From NCBI GenBank assembly GCA_009781495.1, contig WQYA01000001.1, positions 62,001 to 126,000 on the forward strand: a stretch of DNA of 64,000 nt. The letters are read 5' to 3'. Origin of the DNA: Cystobacterineae bacterium (lineage in GTDB: Bacteria; Myxococcota; Myxococcia; Myxococcales; Myxococcaceae). Below the pieces are notes generated by a model. It had not been told where the DNA came from. It did no database searches and saw only the letters and a program-made list of their open reading frames with translations. Below are positions 33,394 through 40,172 of the stretch, in pieces (within the stretch, counting starts at the first letter, position 1; every line of letters begins with the position of its first letter). The position numbers and the translations under genes are program-made.

Positions 33394-35799
33394 ATGAAAA
33401 TATCCCTAAAATGGTTGTCGGACTATGTCCATTTGCCTAGGGGGTTAGCCCCTGAAGTTTTAGCAGAGCGTCTCACCCTAGCCGGCCTAGAGGTAGAGGC
33501 TATAACCCATTTAGCCGCCCCCCTAGAGGGGGTAGTCGTAGCCCAAGTAGCCTCCCTAGAAAAGCACCCTAATGCGGATAAGCTTAGCCTAACGCGCATA
33601 GACTGTGGCGAAGCCGGCCCCCTGCAAGTGGTATGCGGCGCGCGCAACTTTAAATGCGGCGACAAAGTGGCCTTGGCCAAAGAAGGTGCGCTGCTCCCCA
33701 ACGGCCTGCGTATTTCCCGCGCCAGGGTGCGCGGCGTTGAGAGTTGCGGCATGTTGTGCTCCCCCCAGGAGTTGGGTTTTTCAGAGGAGAGTGATGGGTT
33801 ATTGTTGTTGGACGCAGGGCTGAAGGTGGGCCAACCTTTGGCCGAAGCTTTGGAGTTGGACGACGTGGTGTTGGAACTCAACATAACGCCGGACCGGCAA
33901 GACGCCCTTTGCCATTTGGGCATTGCCCGCGACATAGCGGCGCTGTTTTCCGTGCCCTTGCGCCTGCCCGAGGCGCCGTTTGAAGGGAAGTCGAGCGTTG
34001 CACACCCCAGCGGGGTAGGCATAGACATACGCGCCAAGGAGCGCTGTCCGCGTTATGCCGCCTGCGTGGTGGAGGGTCTCCAGGTGGCCCCCTCTCCCCA
34101 GTGGATGCGCAGGCGGCTGGAGGCTTGCGGCATTCGCTCCATTAACAACCTCGTGGACGTTACCAACTATGTCCTCCTGGAATATGGCCAACCCCTTCAC
34201 GCTTTTGACATGGGCAAGCTGCATGCCCAGCAGATGGTGGTACGCTTGGCCCAGGAGGGGGAGGTGTTGGCGACTTTGGATGGGAAGGCGCGGGTGTTGT
34301 CCTCGGAGGACTTGTTGATTTGTGATGGGGAGCGTCCCTTGGCGCTGGCGGGTGTAATGGGGGGCAAGGACAGCGAAGTGAGCGCGGACACGCGCAGCGT
34401 TTTGTTGGAGTGCGCCGTGTTTTCCCCCACGCACATACGCAAGACGGCCAAGCGCCACGCCTTGCAGACGGAGTCCTCCTACCGCTTTGAGCGCGGCGTA
34501 GACATTTCTCAAACGCACGCTGTGTTAAGGCGTGCGGCAGGGCTTTTGGCCGAGTTAGGCGGGGGGCGTTTAGCAGGGGAGATTTTTGAAGCCTACCCCG
34601 CGCCGCAGCCATTGAGGGGGGTGCCTTTGCGCTCCTCCAAACTCCACCAGCTGTTAGGTTGTGGGGTAGAGGAGGGGGAGAAGGAGCGCATACTCCTAGC
34701 CCTAGGTTTAAAAAAGCAAGGTGAGGGGGTTTATGAAATACCGGCCTCGCGTAGCGACTTATTAGGGGAGGAGGACTTAGCCGCCGAAGTAGCCCGCATT
34801 TATGGCTATGGGCATATACCCCCCTCCCCCCCGCGTATGTTGCGCCCTGCGCAGCTGCCTGACGCGCTTTTTTGGGAGCGGCAGGCGCGCCAATGTTTGC
34901 GCGGCATGGGGTTGAGTGAGGTGGTGAACTATTCCTTTGCCGACCCCTCTCATTTGAAGCTTTTGGGTATGGGGCAAGCCCCTGTGGCATTACAAAACCC
35001 CCTGAGTGCGGAGATGTCTGTTTTGCGCACCAGTTTGTTTCCGGGGCTGTTGCAGAACATTGGCCGTGCGAAGCGCCGCCAAGCGGAGTCCGCGGCTTTG
35101 TTTGAGGTGGGGCGCAGCTATTTTCCCCGCCTGGAGGGGGGGAGGGGGAGCCTAGCCCCGGCGGTGGAGCGTCGCGAGTTAGCGGGCCTATTGTGGGGTT
35201 TGCGTATGGGGAAACGTACATGGACGACAGCCACAGAGGCTTATGACTTTTATGACATAAAGGGGGTAGTGGAGTCCCTGCTAGGGGCCCTAAAAACAGA
35301 AGGGGTATATTTTAAACCCTTAGAAGCCGCCTGCTACCACCCTAGGGCCAGCGCCTCTATTTATATAGGGGATAAGGCCATAGGCAGCCTAGGGGAGCTA
35401 CACCCCCGCGTAGCCAAGCGCATGGACGTGCCTTCCCATGTTTTTTTGTTTCAGTTGGAGTTTGAGAAGTGGATGCCGCACGCTTCCTGGCAACCGCGTC
35501 CATGCGCGTCCGGCGAGCACCCGGCCGTGTTGAGGGATTTGGCCGTGGTATTGCCGCGGGAGTGCAGCTATGAAACGGTGGTGCAGCTGATTCAGAAAGC
35601 GGGAGCGCCTTTGTTGGAAGAAGTCCAGCTTTTTGATGTTTATTTTGGCAAACCCATTCCGGAAACCCAGAAAAGTTTTGCTTTTGCCCTGCGCTATAGA
35701 AGTCCCGAGCGCACGCTGACCGATGCAGAAGCCACCCAAGCCCACGAGAAAATTATTGAGGAAATTTCGAGGGTTTTAGGTGGACACCTGCGTGTCTAG
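33394..35799 (+). CDS. pheT: Phenylalanyl-tRNA synthetase beta subunit
   Basis: The 801-residue partner of PheS recognises tRNA-Phe and edits misacylated Tyr-tRNA. The start 'MKISLKWLSDYVHLP' has TTGAGGG upstream. The N-terminal tRNA-binding (EMAP-like) domain has 'HPNADKLSLTRIDCG', the B3/B4 editing domain 'FDMGKL' and 'LAGVMGGKDSEV', the B5 domain 'EEDLAAEVARIYGYGHIP', and the C-terminal ferredoxin-like anticodon-binding domain 'RDLAVVLPRECSYETV'. The DNA has three patches very rich in CTAG and TA-ending codons (33430-33600, 34530-34830, 35140-35400) separated by ordinary stretches. It is followed by an inverted repeat and ihfA. Confidence 0.96.
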   Translation: MKISLKWLSDYVHLPRGLAPEVLAERLTLAGLEVEAITHLAAPLEGVVVAQVASLEKHPNADKLSLTRIDCGEAGPLQVVCGARNFKCGDKVALAKEGALLPNGLRISRARVRGVESCGMLCSPQELGFSEESDGLLLLDAGLKVGQPLAEALELDDVVLELNITPDRQDALCHLGIARDIAALFSVPLRLPEAPFEGKSSVAHPSGVGIDIRAKERCPRYAACVVEGLQVAPSPQWMRRRLEACGIRSINNLVDVTNYVLLEYGQPLHAFDMGKLHAQQMVVRLAQEGEVLATLDGKARVLSSEDLLICDGERPLALAGVMGGKDSEVSADTRSVLLECAVFSPTHIRKTAKRHALQTESSYRFERGVDISQTHAVLRRAAGLLAELGGGRLAGEIFEAYPAPQPLRGVPLRSSKLHQLLGCGVEEGEKERILLALGLKKQGEGVYEIPASRSDLLGEEDLAAEVARIYGYGHIPPSPPRMLRPAQLPDALFWERQARQCLRGMGLSEVVNYSFADPSHLKLLGMGQAPVALQNPLSAEMSVLRTSLFPGLLQNIGRAKRRQAESAALFEVGRSYFPRLEGGRGSLAPAVERRELAGLLWGLRMGKRTWTTATEAYDFYDIKGVVESLLGALKTEGVYFKPLEAACYHPRASASIYIGDKAIGSLGELHPRVAKRMDVPSHVFLFQLEFEKWMPHASWQPRPCASGEHPAVLRDLAVVLPRECSYETVVQLIQKAGAPLLEEVQLFDVYFGKPIPETQKSFAFALRYRSPERTLTDAEATQAHEKIIEEISRVLGGHLRV

Positions 35800-35819
35800 G
35801 CGGGGGGGCTTCCAGAAAG

Positions 35820-35861
35820 TTTTAGGAAAATAGAGATGTTTTCCTAAAGCCGTTGTTGACA
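35820..35861 (+). promoter_or_regulatory. Inverted repeat and -35 box upstream of ihfA
   Basis: TTTAGGAAAA (35821-35830) and TTTTCCTAAA (35839-35848) form a perfect 10-bp inverted repeat with an 8-nt loop. A consensus -35 hexamer, TTGACA, follows at 35856-35861, with a weak TAAGTT-like -10 after 16 bp. This suggests that ihfA has its own promoter. The repeat has no T-run on the plus strand, so it fits an operator or an mRNA-end hairpin better than a terminator. Confidence 0.45.
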
Positions 35862-35891
35862 TAGGGAGCGCCCTCTGTAAGTTATTGAATT

Positions 35892-36200
35892 ATGACGAAA
35901 GCAGACATTATTGAGAGTGTCTACGAGCGCGTAGGCTTCTCGAAGAAAGAATCCGCGGAGATAGTCGAATATGTTTTCGACTTGTTGAAAAATGCGTTGG
36001 AGCGAGGCGAGAAGGTGAAAATTTCCGGCTTTGGCAATTTCCAAGTCCGCTATAAAAAATCGCGGATAGGAAGAAACCCTCAGACGGGGGATGCGTTGGA
36101 GATAGCGTCGCGCCATCGTTTGACGTTTCGCCTAAGCCAGGTGTTGAAAGGGGACCTCAACACGAAGTCTTCGGGTGAGGCGCCCGCAGGTGCGGTCTAA
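35892..36200 (+). CDS. ihfA: Integration host factor alpha subunit (HU/IHF family)
   Basis: A 102-residue DNA-bending protein. The HU/IHF fold is complete: helices 'TKADIIESVYERVGFSKKES', then 'GEKVKISGFGNFQVRYKKSR', the beta-arm tip 'GRNPQTGDALEI' with the intercalating Pro, and the C-terminal helix. The pheS-pheT-ihfA order is the classic context of ihfA. A 12-residue tail (TKSSGEAPAGAV) extends past the usual end. It would bend DNA at promoters such as those of the many regulatory genes nearby. Confidence 0.92.
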   Translation: MTKADIIESVYERVGFSKKESAEIVEYVFDLLKNALERGEKVKISGFGNFQVRYKKSRIGRNPQTGDALEIASRHRLTFRLSQVLKGDLNTKSSGEAPAGAV

Positions 36201-36262
36201 TTTTACATTCCTTGTTTGACTTTGGGCTTTGAGCTGGGCATAAGGGCGCGGTTGTAGAGTTT

Positions 36263-36336
36263 CGGGGCGTGGCGCAGCCTGGTAGCGCACTTGCTTGGGG
36301 TGCAAGTGGTCGCTGGTTCAAATCCAGTCGCCCCGA
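36263..36336 (+). tRNA. tRNA-Pro (anticodon GGG)
   Basis: Acceptor arms CGGGGCG/CGCCCCG pair fully. The D stem is GCGC/GCGC with loop AGCCTGGTA. The anticodon stem CTTGC/GCAAG holds loop TTGGGGT, so the anticodon is GGG. The T arm is GCTGG-TTCAAAT-CCAGT. CCA is not encoded. A terminator follows at once. Confidence 0.96.
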
Positions 36337-36343
36337 CTTTTTA

Positions 36344-36377
36344 AGCCGGCTCCTTCAGAGGGGGCCGGTTTTTTTTG
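36344..36377 (+). terminator. Rho-independent terminator after tRNA-Pro
   Basis: CCGGCTCC (36346-36353) pairs with GGGGGCCGG (36360-36368) around a 6-nt loop and is followed by eight T's (36369-36376). Confidence 0.85.
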
Positions 36378-36452
36378 AAGGAGGGAGGAGGGGAGGGTAT
36401 TTTACCCGAGGATTAAACCATCCTAACGGGAGATGGAATGCCCTGGCTAAAA

Positions 36453-36492
36453 GTTCCATCGTCTACCGGAAGGTTTCCATATTCTACCGAAG
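36453..36492. repeat. Two tandem copies of a 20-bp intergenic element
   Basis: GTTCCATCGTCTACCGGAAG (36453-36472) is followed directly by the related GTTTCCATATTCTACCGAAGG. A third similar copy, TTTCCATTCTACCGGCAAG, occurs at 63479-63499 just after pbpC. Each lies right downstream of a gene's stop codon. Confidence 0.4.
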
Positions 36493-36495
36493 GAT

Positions 36496-36816
36496 TTAAG
36501 CGTCCTGGCGTAGAATTTCCTCAAGGGACAGCTGAGGGTTAAGGTATTCAGCCATTTTTTTAGACAGATATTTATGGGCAGGTCCTCGAAGCAAGAAGCC
36601 CGGATCGCTGGCAGAGCCGCTGACTTTGTCTTCAAGGATATAAATTTCGGCTTCCAGTTGAATGCCCATGAAGTTTCCCTTGAGTTGGCAGGCATTGTCC
36701 GTCCAATTTTTCTGGAAACCATATCTGCTGTACCAATGCTCGACCAGAGCGGTGATGCGTTGCAGAGCTTCTTGTGGAGGAAGAGAGTGCGGAACTTCGA
36801 GAGAGAGTTTTCCCAT
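36496..36816 (-). CDS. Polyhydroxyalkanoic acid system family protein
   Basis: This 106-residue protein begins 'MGKLSLEVPHSLPPQEALQR' and continues with 'YGFQKNWTDNACQLKGNFMG' and 'ILEDKVSGSASDPGFLLRG'. The 'hPHsL...eAl.ri..l' opening and the 'G..F.v....l...~.v.~.lg~ll' pattern fit the PHA_gran_rgn family, found near polyhydroxyalkanoate genes but also elsewhere as a small cytosolic protein of unknown role. No PHA synthase is in the window. It lies downstream of the diadenylate cyclase gene in the same direction (76-bp gap), so the two may share a transcript. Confidence 0.6.
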   Translation of the reverse strand: MGKLSLEVPHSLPPQEALQRITALVEHWYSRYGFQKNWTDNACQLKGNFMGIQLEAEIYILEDKVSGSASDPGFLLRGPAHKYLSKKMAEYLNPQLSLEEILRQDA

Positions 36817-36891
36817 GGGTTTTCTGTTGAGGTGAAGTGGCTAAGGACCGAACATACGCCTAGCACAGAATGTGCTGGGGTTCCTATGGAA

Positions 36892-37773
36892 TTAAATACG
36901 TCGGCTTGCTTGGTGAAGCTCAAGAATAATGGCGCCGTCTTTGAAAAAGCGTACAGCGCCTGAAGTTTGGCTGACGGCCAAGGCGAGGCATTCGGTGGTA
37001 GAGGTGATGCTGGCGGCGGCGGTATGGCGAGCGCCCAGTCCCAAGGGGACCTGGACATTGTCGTCAATGGCCGTCAAATATCTGCCTGCGGCGAGGACGA
37101 CACCATCCTCTCGGATGACGAAGGCGCCGTCCAGCACGGAGAAATTTTTAATGGCTTCGCGAATTTTCGGATCTAAAATATTGCGTTCTGTTTCAGGAAT
37201 ACCTTGAAAGGGGTTGAGGGTAAGCTGGCGGCTTTTGGACATAACGGTTTCGCAGTCGCCGATGGTGAGGATGGTGCCGATGGGGTGTCCTTCAAAACCT
37301 TCTTGGCCGATTTGCATGGCCAATTGGATGAGGGCGTCAATGACTTGGGAGTTAAACCGCTCTCCGAGTTTAACGCCTTCCACAGCGACGTTTTTGTCGA
37401 GTGCGTTGCCGACCTGGACTTGCATGAGTGTGTCTATAGGTCTTCCAATGAGGCCCGTGACACATAGGCTAATGTCCTTGTTTTTAATTTTCTCGCTGGA
37501 GGTTGCCGCAATCAGAGCGATTTTTATGCGTTCAGCCCTGGAATAGTCATAGGGGGGCACCAGGACGACAGAATATTTTTGTTTGCGCAGGCGCTCGGCC
37601 AATTTTTCGGAAGTCACTGCATAAATCAGCTTTTTTTTGCAAGCTTTTCCGCGCAACTCTTTTGAAGGGATGAAGATGTCGGAGACATAGAGCAGGTGGT
37701 CTATTCCTGTGCTGTTGGCCAGCTTTATGGCTGCGCGCAAAAAGTCAAGGCTGAGTTTATTTGTATTCGGCAT
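36892..37773 (-). CDS. Diadenylate cyclase (DisA_N/DAC domain), CdaZ-like
   Basis: The C-terminal half of this 293-residue protein is a DAC domain that would join two ATP into c-di-AMP. 'LDGAFVIREDGVVLAAGRYL' has the DGA motif and 'GLGARHTAAASITSTTECLA' the RHxAA motif. The final strand is 'AVSQTSGAVRFFKDGAIILE'. The N-terminal 110 residues ('KLAERLRKQKYSVVLVPPYD') form an alpha/beta domain like the pyruvate-kinase-C-like module of the CdaZ group, not the membrane helices of CdaA or the DNA-binding part of DisA. It is thus predicted to be cytosolic. It is divergent from the DksA-like gene with a 53-bp gap. The second Arg of the canonical RHR is Thr here, as in CdaZ relatives. Confidence 0.82.
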   Translation of the reverse strand: MPNTNKLSLDFLRAAIKLANSTGIDHLLYVSDIFIPSKELRGKACKKKLIYAVTSEKLAERLRKQKYSVVLVPPYDYSRAERIKIALIAATSSEKIKNKDISLCVTGLIGRPIDTLMQVQVGNALDKNVAVEGVKLGERFNSQVIDALIQLAMQIGQEGFEGHPIGTILTIGDCETVMSKSRQLTLNPFQGIPETERNILDPKIREAIKNFSVLDGAFVIREDGVVLAAGRYLTAIDDNVQVPLGLGARHTAAASITSTTECLALAVSQTSGAVRFFKDGAIILELHQASRRI

Positions 37774-37826
37774 GCGGTCATCTCATTTTAGCATGAATAC
37801 AGCTTGCCTTGACAGGAGGAACGGGA

Positions 37827-38246
37827 ATGCTTAATGCTCTAAGGATTAAGAATGTTGTTTCTGCGACAGAAGGGAGTCTCCCGGTGAATTCAAAGGACTT
37901 GAAGCGTTTTAAGAAGATGCTTGAGGACAGCAAGATTGCGCTCCTGGAAAACGCCAAGAAAACCTTAATGGAAGAATCCAATTTTGACACGGACGACCTT
38001 CCGGATGAGATTGATTTGGCTTCAAGTGAGTATGCGCAAAGCATGGTATTTCGTTTGCGCGACAGAGAGAAATTTTTGCTCAAGAAAATTGAGCGTGCGC
38101 TGGTTCGCATTGAAGAGGGCAGTTTTGGGATTTGCGAGCGCTGTGAAGAAGACATTTCTCTCAAACGCCTGGAGGCGCGTCCTGTGACGACGCTTTGCAT
38201 TCGCTGCAAAGAGGAGCAGGAGAAGAAGGAGCGTTCCTATGGGTGA
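37827..38246 (+). CDS. DksA/TraR family C4 zinc-finger protein
   Basis: The start at 37827 (MLNALRIKNVV) has GGAGGAA upstream, giving 139 residues; a frame from 37809 is also open. The coiled-coil arm 'KRFKKMLEDSKIALLENAKK', the acidic tip 'DTDDLPDEIDLAS', and the zinc finger CxxC-N17-CxxC ('GICERCEEDISLKRLEARP', 'TLCIRC') are all present. DksA-type proteins bind the RNA polymerase secondary channel and work with (p)ppGpp. A rel gene lies 2 kb downstream, so both halves of the stringent response are near each other. The tip has several acids, as DksA does. Confidence 0.9.
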   Translation: MLNALRIKNVVSATEGSLPVNSKDLKRFKKMLEDSKIALLENAKKTLMEESNFDTDDLPDEIDLASSEYAQSMVFRLRDREKFLLKKIERALVRIEEGSFGICERCEEDISLKRLEARPVTTLCIRCKEEQEKKERSYG

Positions 38247-38270
38247 AAAGAAGGGGTTATCGTCTTAAAT

Positions 38271-38330
38271 TTGCCTAAATTGACCTGAATTTACCTAATA
38301 TTGCCTAAAGTTGCCTGATGTTGCCTAATT
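38271..38330. repeat. Six tandem copies of a 10-bp unit
   Basis: Consecutive decamers ttgcctaaat, tgacctgaat, ttacctaata, ttgcctaaag, ttgcctgatg, ttgcctaatt run without a gap between the convergent ends of the DksA-like gene and the first FHA gene. The last unit contains the stop codon of the FHA gene (minus strand). The period equals about one DNA helical turn. Confidence 0.8.
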
Positions 38331-38969
38331 TTGAATATCCACGCGCATGAGTTGGCGGCCGAGGAGGAATTGGTCGCTGGGTTCGACGAAGGTGGGGGCG
38401 GCCAGGCGCAGGAAGGTGCCGTTGGAGGAGCCGACGTCTCGGATGGTGAGTTTTTCAGGGGAGGCGGAGATGACGGCATGTCTACCGGAGATAAAGCTGT
38501 CATTTAGGAAATAGATATCGCCGGTTTCGCGTCCGAGGGTATTGTCGCCGATTTTGAGGGGGAAGACGGCGCCGCGTATACCGCCTTCGAGGATTTGGAC
38601 GAGGCGGAAGCGATAGCCGATGTCGGGGGAGCCCCAGGCGGTGGTGCCGTCGGGGCTAGAGGAGAGGGGGGGGATAGCTTCGACGAGGAGGCGTTGGCGT
38701 CCGGCGCGTATTTCGCTGCCTGGGGAGATTTCGCGTTCTTGCCTCAAGCGCGTAAACACGCCATTGCCGCCGCCAATATCCTCAATAGCGAGGCGTCCGC
38801 CGGAGAAGAAGAAGCGGACTTGGACATCGGCGATGAAGGGGTCGTCGGGCAGACTGAGTTCGCTTGCGCGGCCGCAGAGCAACACATCTGTTTTCATGGG
38901 GTATACATTTTCAGTGCCCCCATCCGCACGGACGACGTGGATGGTTACGGATGGTTTTTTGGTTTGCAT
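38325..38969 (-). CDS. Protein with two FHA domains
   Basis: A 214-residue cytosolic protein made almost only of two forkhead-associated domains. The first (about residues 8-95) has degenerate phosphothreonine-binding residues ('LLCGRASELSLPDDPFIADV'). The second (about 120-212) is canonical, with 'NTLGRETGDIYFLNDSFISG', 'RHAVI' and 'VGSSNGTFLRL'. The canonical GR-S-H-N set suggests that only the second domain binds phosphothreonine. It lies 48 bp downstream of another double-FHA gene in the same direction. No Ser/Thr kinase is in the window. The last codons run into the 10-bp repeat array. Confidence 0.85.
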   Translation of the reverse strand: MQTKKPSVTIHVVRADGGTENVYPMKTDVLLCGRASELSLPDDPFIADVQVRFFFSGGRLAIEDIGGGNGVFTRLRQEREISPGSEIRAGRQRLLVEAIPPLSSSPDGTTAWGSPDIGYRFRLVQILEGGIRGAVFPLKIGDNTLGRETGDIYFLNDSFISGRHAVISASPEKLTIRDVGSSNGTFLRLAAPTFVEPSDQFLLGRQLMRVDIQN

Positions 38970-39017
38970 GGATTTTCAGGAGTTCATTTTGAAGGGGGGG
39001 GGAGGGAATGGAGTGGT

Positions 39018-40076
39018 TTAGGATGGGGCTTCGAGTTGAAGGATTTGCTGTCCGATGCGCAAGCGGTCTCCTGGGAGGAGGAGGCGGTCTCCGGGGATGC
39101 GCACATAGGTGCCCAAGCCGTTGGAGAAATCGCAGAGGGTAGCGGATTGGGGCATGAGAATGAGTTCGCAGTGTCGTGGGGCCATGCCTTCGTCGAGGGA
39201 ATAGGAGAGATCGCACTTGGTAGTGCCGATGAAGAGGCTGGGGCCTGAGGAGACGAAGCTGCGGCCGGGCCTATCGCCGACGAGGATTTCTTCAATGGCA
39301 TAGTTGGCCTGATCTACAGGGACAGGGGTACCATGGATAACGAGGCGGCCGGGGATATAGGGGGGTGTAGGAGGCAGTTGTCCGAGGTAGCGGAACAAGC
39401 GGATGCCGGCGCAAAATTTTTGTTGAGCGGCGATGGTTTCCTGTTTTTGGATGCTGACATAAATGCCGGAGACGCCGCTTTCATCGCGGACATAAATTTG
39501 GTGGTTATGGACCCACAAGGTAGCGTGGAGAGGGGAGACGAAGGGGTCGTCGGTGAAGAGCAATTGTCCGCGGAGGCGGCCTATTTGCATGCTTTGGTGG
39601 AGGGCGAAGCGTTGGCCTCTATAGGTACCCGTGAGGGCGAGGAGGGCGGCATAGGGTTTAGAGGAGAAGGGGGAGAAGCGTTGGGAAGGGGAGGCGGGGC
39701 GTTTTTCCTGGGGAGGGGGATAAGGAGGGGTAGGTGCCGGGTAATAGGCAGAAGAGGCCTCCATCTGAGTTGTGGCATAAAGTGCGGCATCTGGAGGGGT
39801 ATGCGTAGGAGGTATAGGGGCTGGGGGCAAGAGGGCGGAGGGGGAGATAGGGGGGAGGTGTTGGGAAGGGGCAGGGGAGATAGGAGGGGGAAGGGCAGGG
39901 GCGTGGATATTAACGGAGGAAGGGCTAGGCCTTTGGGGAGCCAGGGGCAGGGGCGTAGCGGGCGGGTTTTCCCAGAGGGTTTTTCCGCAACAGGGGCACT
40001 GGCGGGAAGCGGCCGTGCTAAGGAAGTGACAAACTGGACAGATGATGCCTAAGTTATTAAACAAAAGCGACGCCAT
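39018..40076 (-). CDS. Zinc-ribbon protein with Pro-rich linker and two FHA domains
   Basis: From ATG 40076 (MASLLFNNLG, behind GAGGTGG) the product is 352 residues; an upstream ATG at 40115 would add 13. The N-terminus has a zinc ribbon ('ICPVCHFLSTAASRQCPCCG'). A long Pro/Ala/Ser linker follows (about 40-135), then two FHA domains. The first has 'MQIGRLRGQLLFTDDPFVSP' and 'LHATLWVHN'; the second has 'FIGTTKCDLSYSLDEGMAPR' and 'HCELIL...FSNGLGTYVRI'. Both keep much of the phosphothreonine-binding pattern. It forms a likely two-gene unit with the next FHA gene and is divergent from rel. Predicted adaptor role; partners unknown. Confidence 0.83.
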   Translation of the reverse strand: MASLLFNNLGIICPVCHFLSTAASRQCPCCGKTLWENPPATPLPLAPQRPSPSSVNIHAPALPPPISPAPSQHLPPISPSALLPPAPIPPTHTPPDAALYATTQMEASSAYYPAPTPPYPPPQEKRPASPSQRFSPFSSKPYAALLALTGTYRGQRFALHQSMQIGRLRGQLLFTDDPFVSPLHATLWVHNHQIYVRDESGVSGIYVSIQKQETIAAQQKFCAGIRLFRYLGQLPPTPPYIPGRLVIHGTPVPVDQANYAIEEILVGDRPGRSFVSSGPSLFIGTTKCDLSYSLDEGMAPRHCELILMPQSATLCDFSNGLGTYVRIPGDRLLLPGDRLRIGQQILQLEAPS

Positions 40077-40172
40077 GACCACCTCGGTATACGAATTAAG
40101 AACGGGTTTAGGCAAGAGGCAAAGCGAGAAGGCATTGCCGGACCCATCCCCTCCACGGTAGCATCTTGATCA

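Noticed and set aside
38271..38330. CRISPR or iteron origin
   Set aside because: Ten-bp units are too short for CRISPR, and there is no dnaA box cluster or rep gene to suggest an origin.
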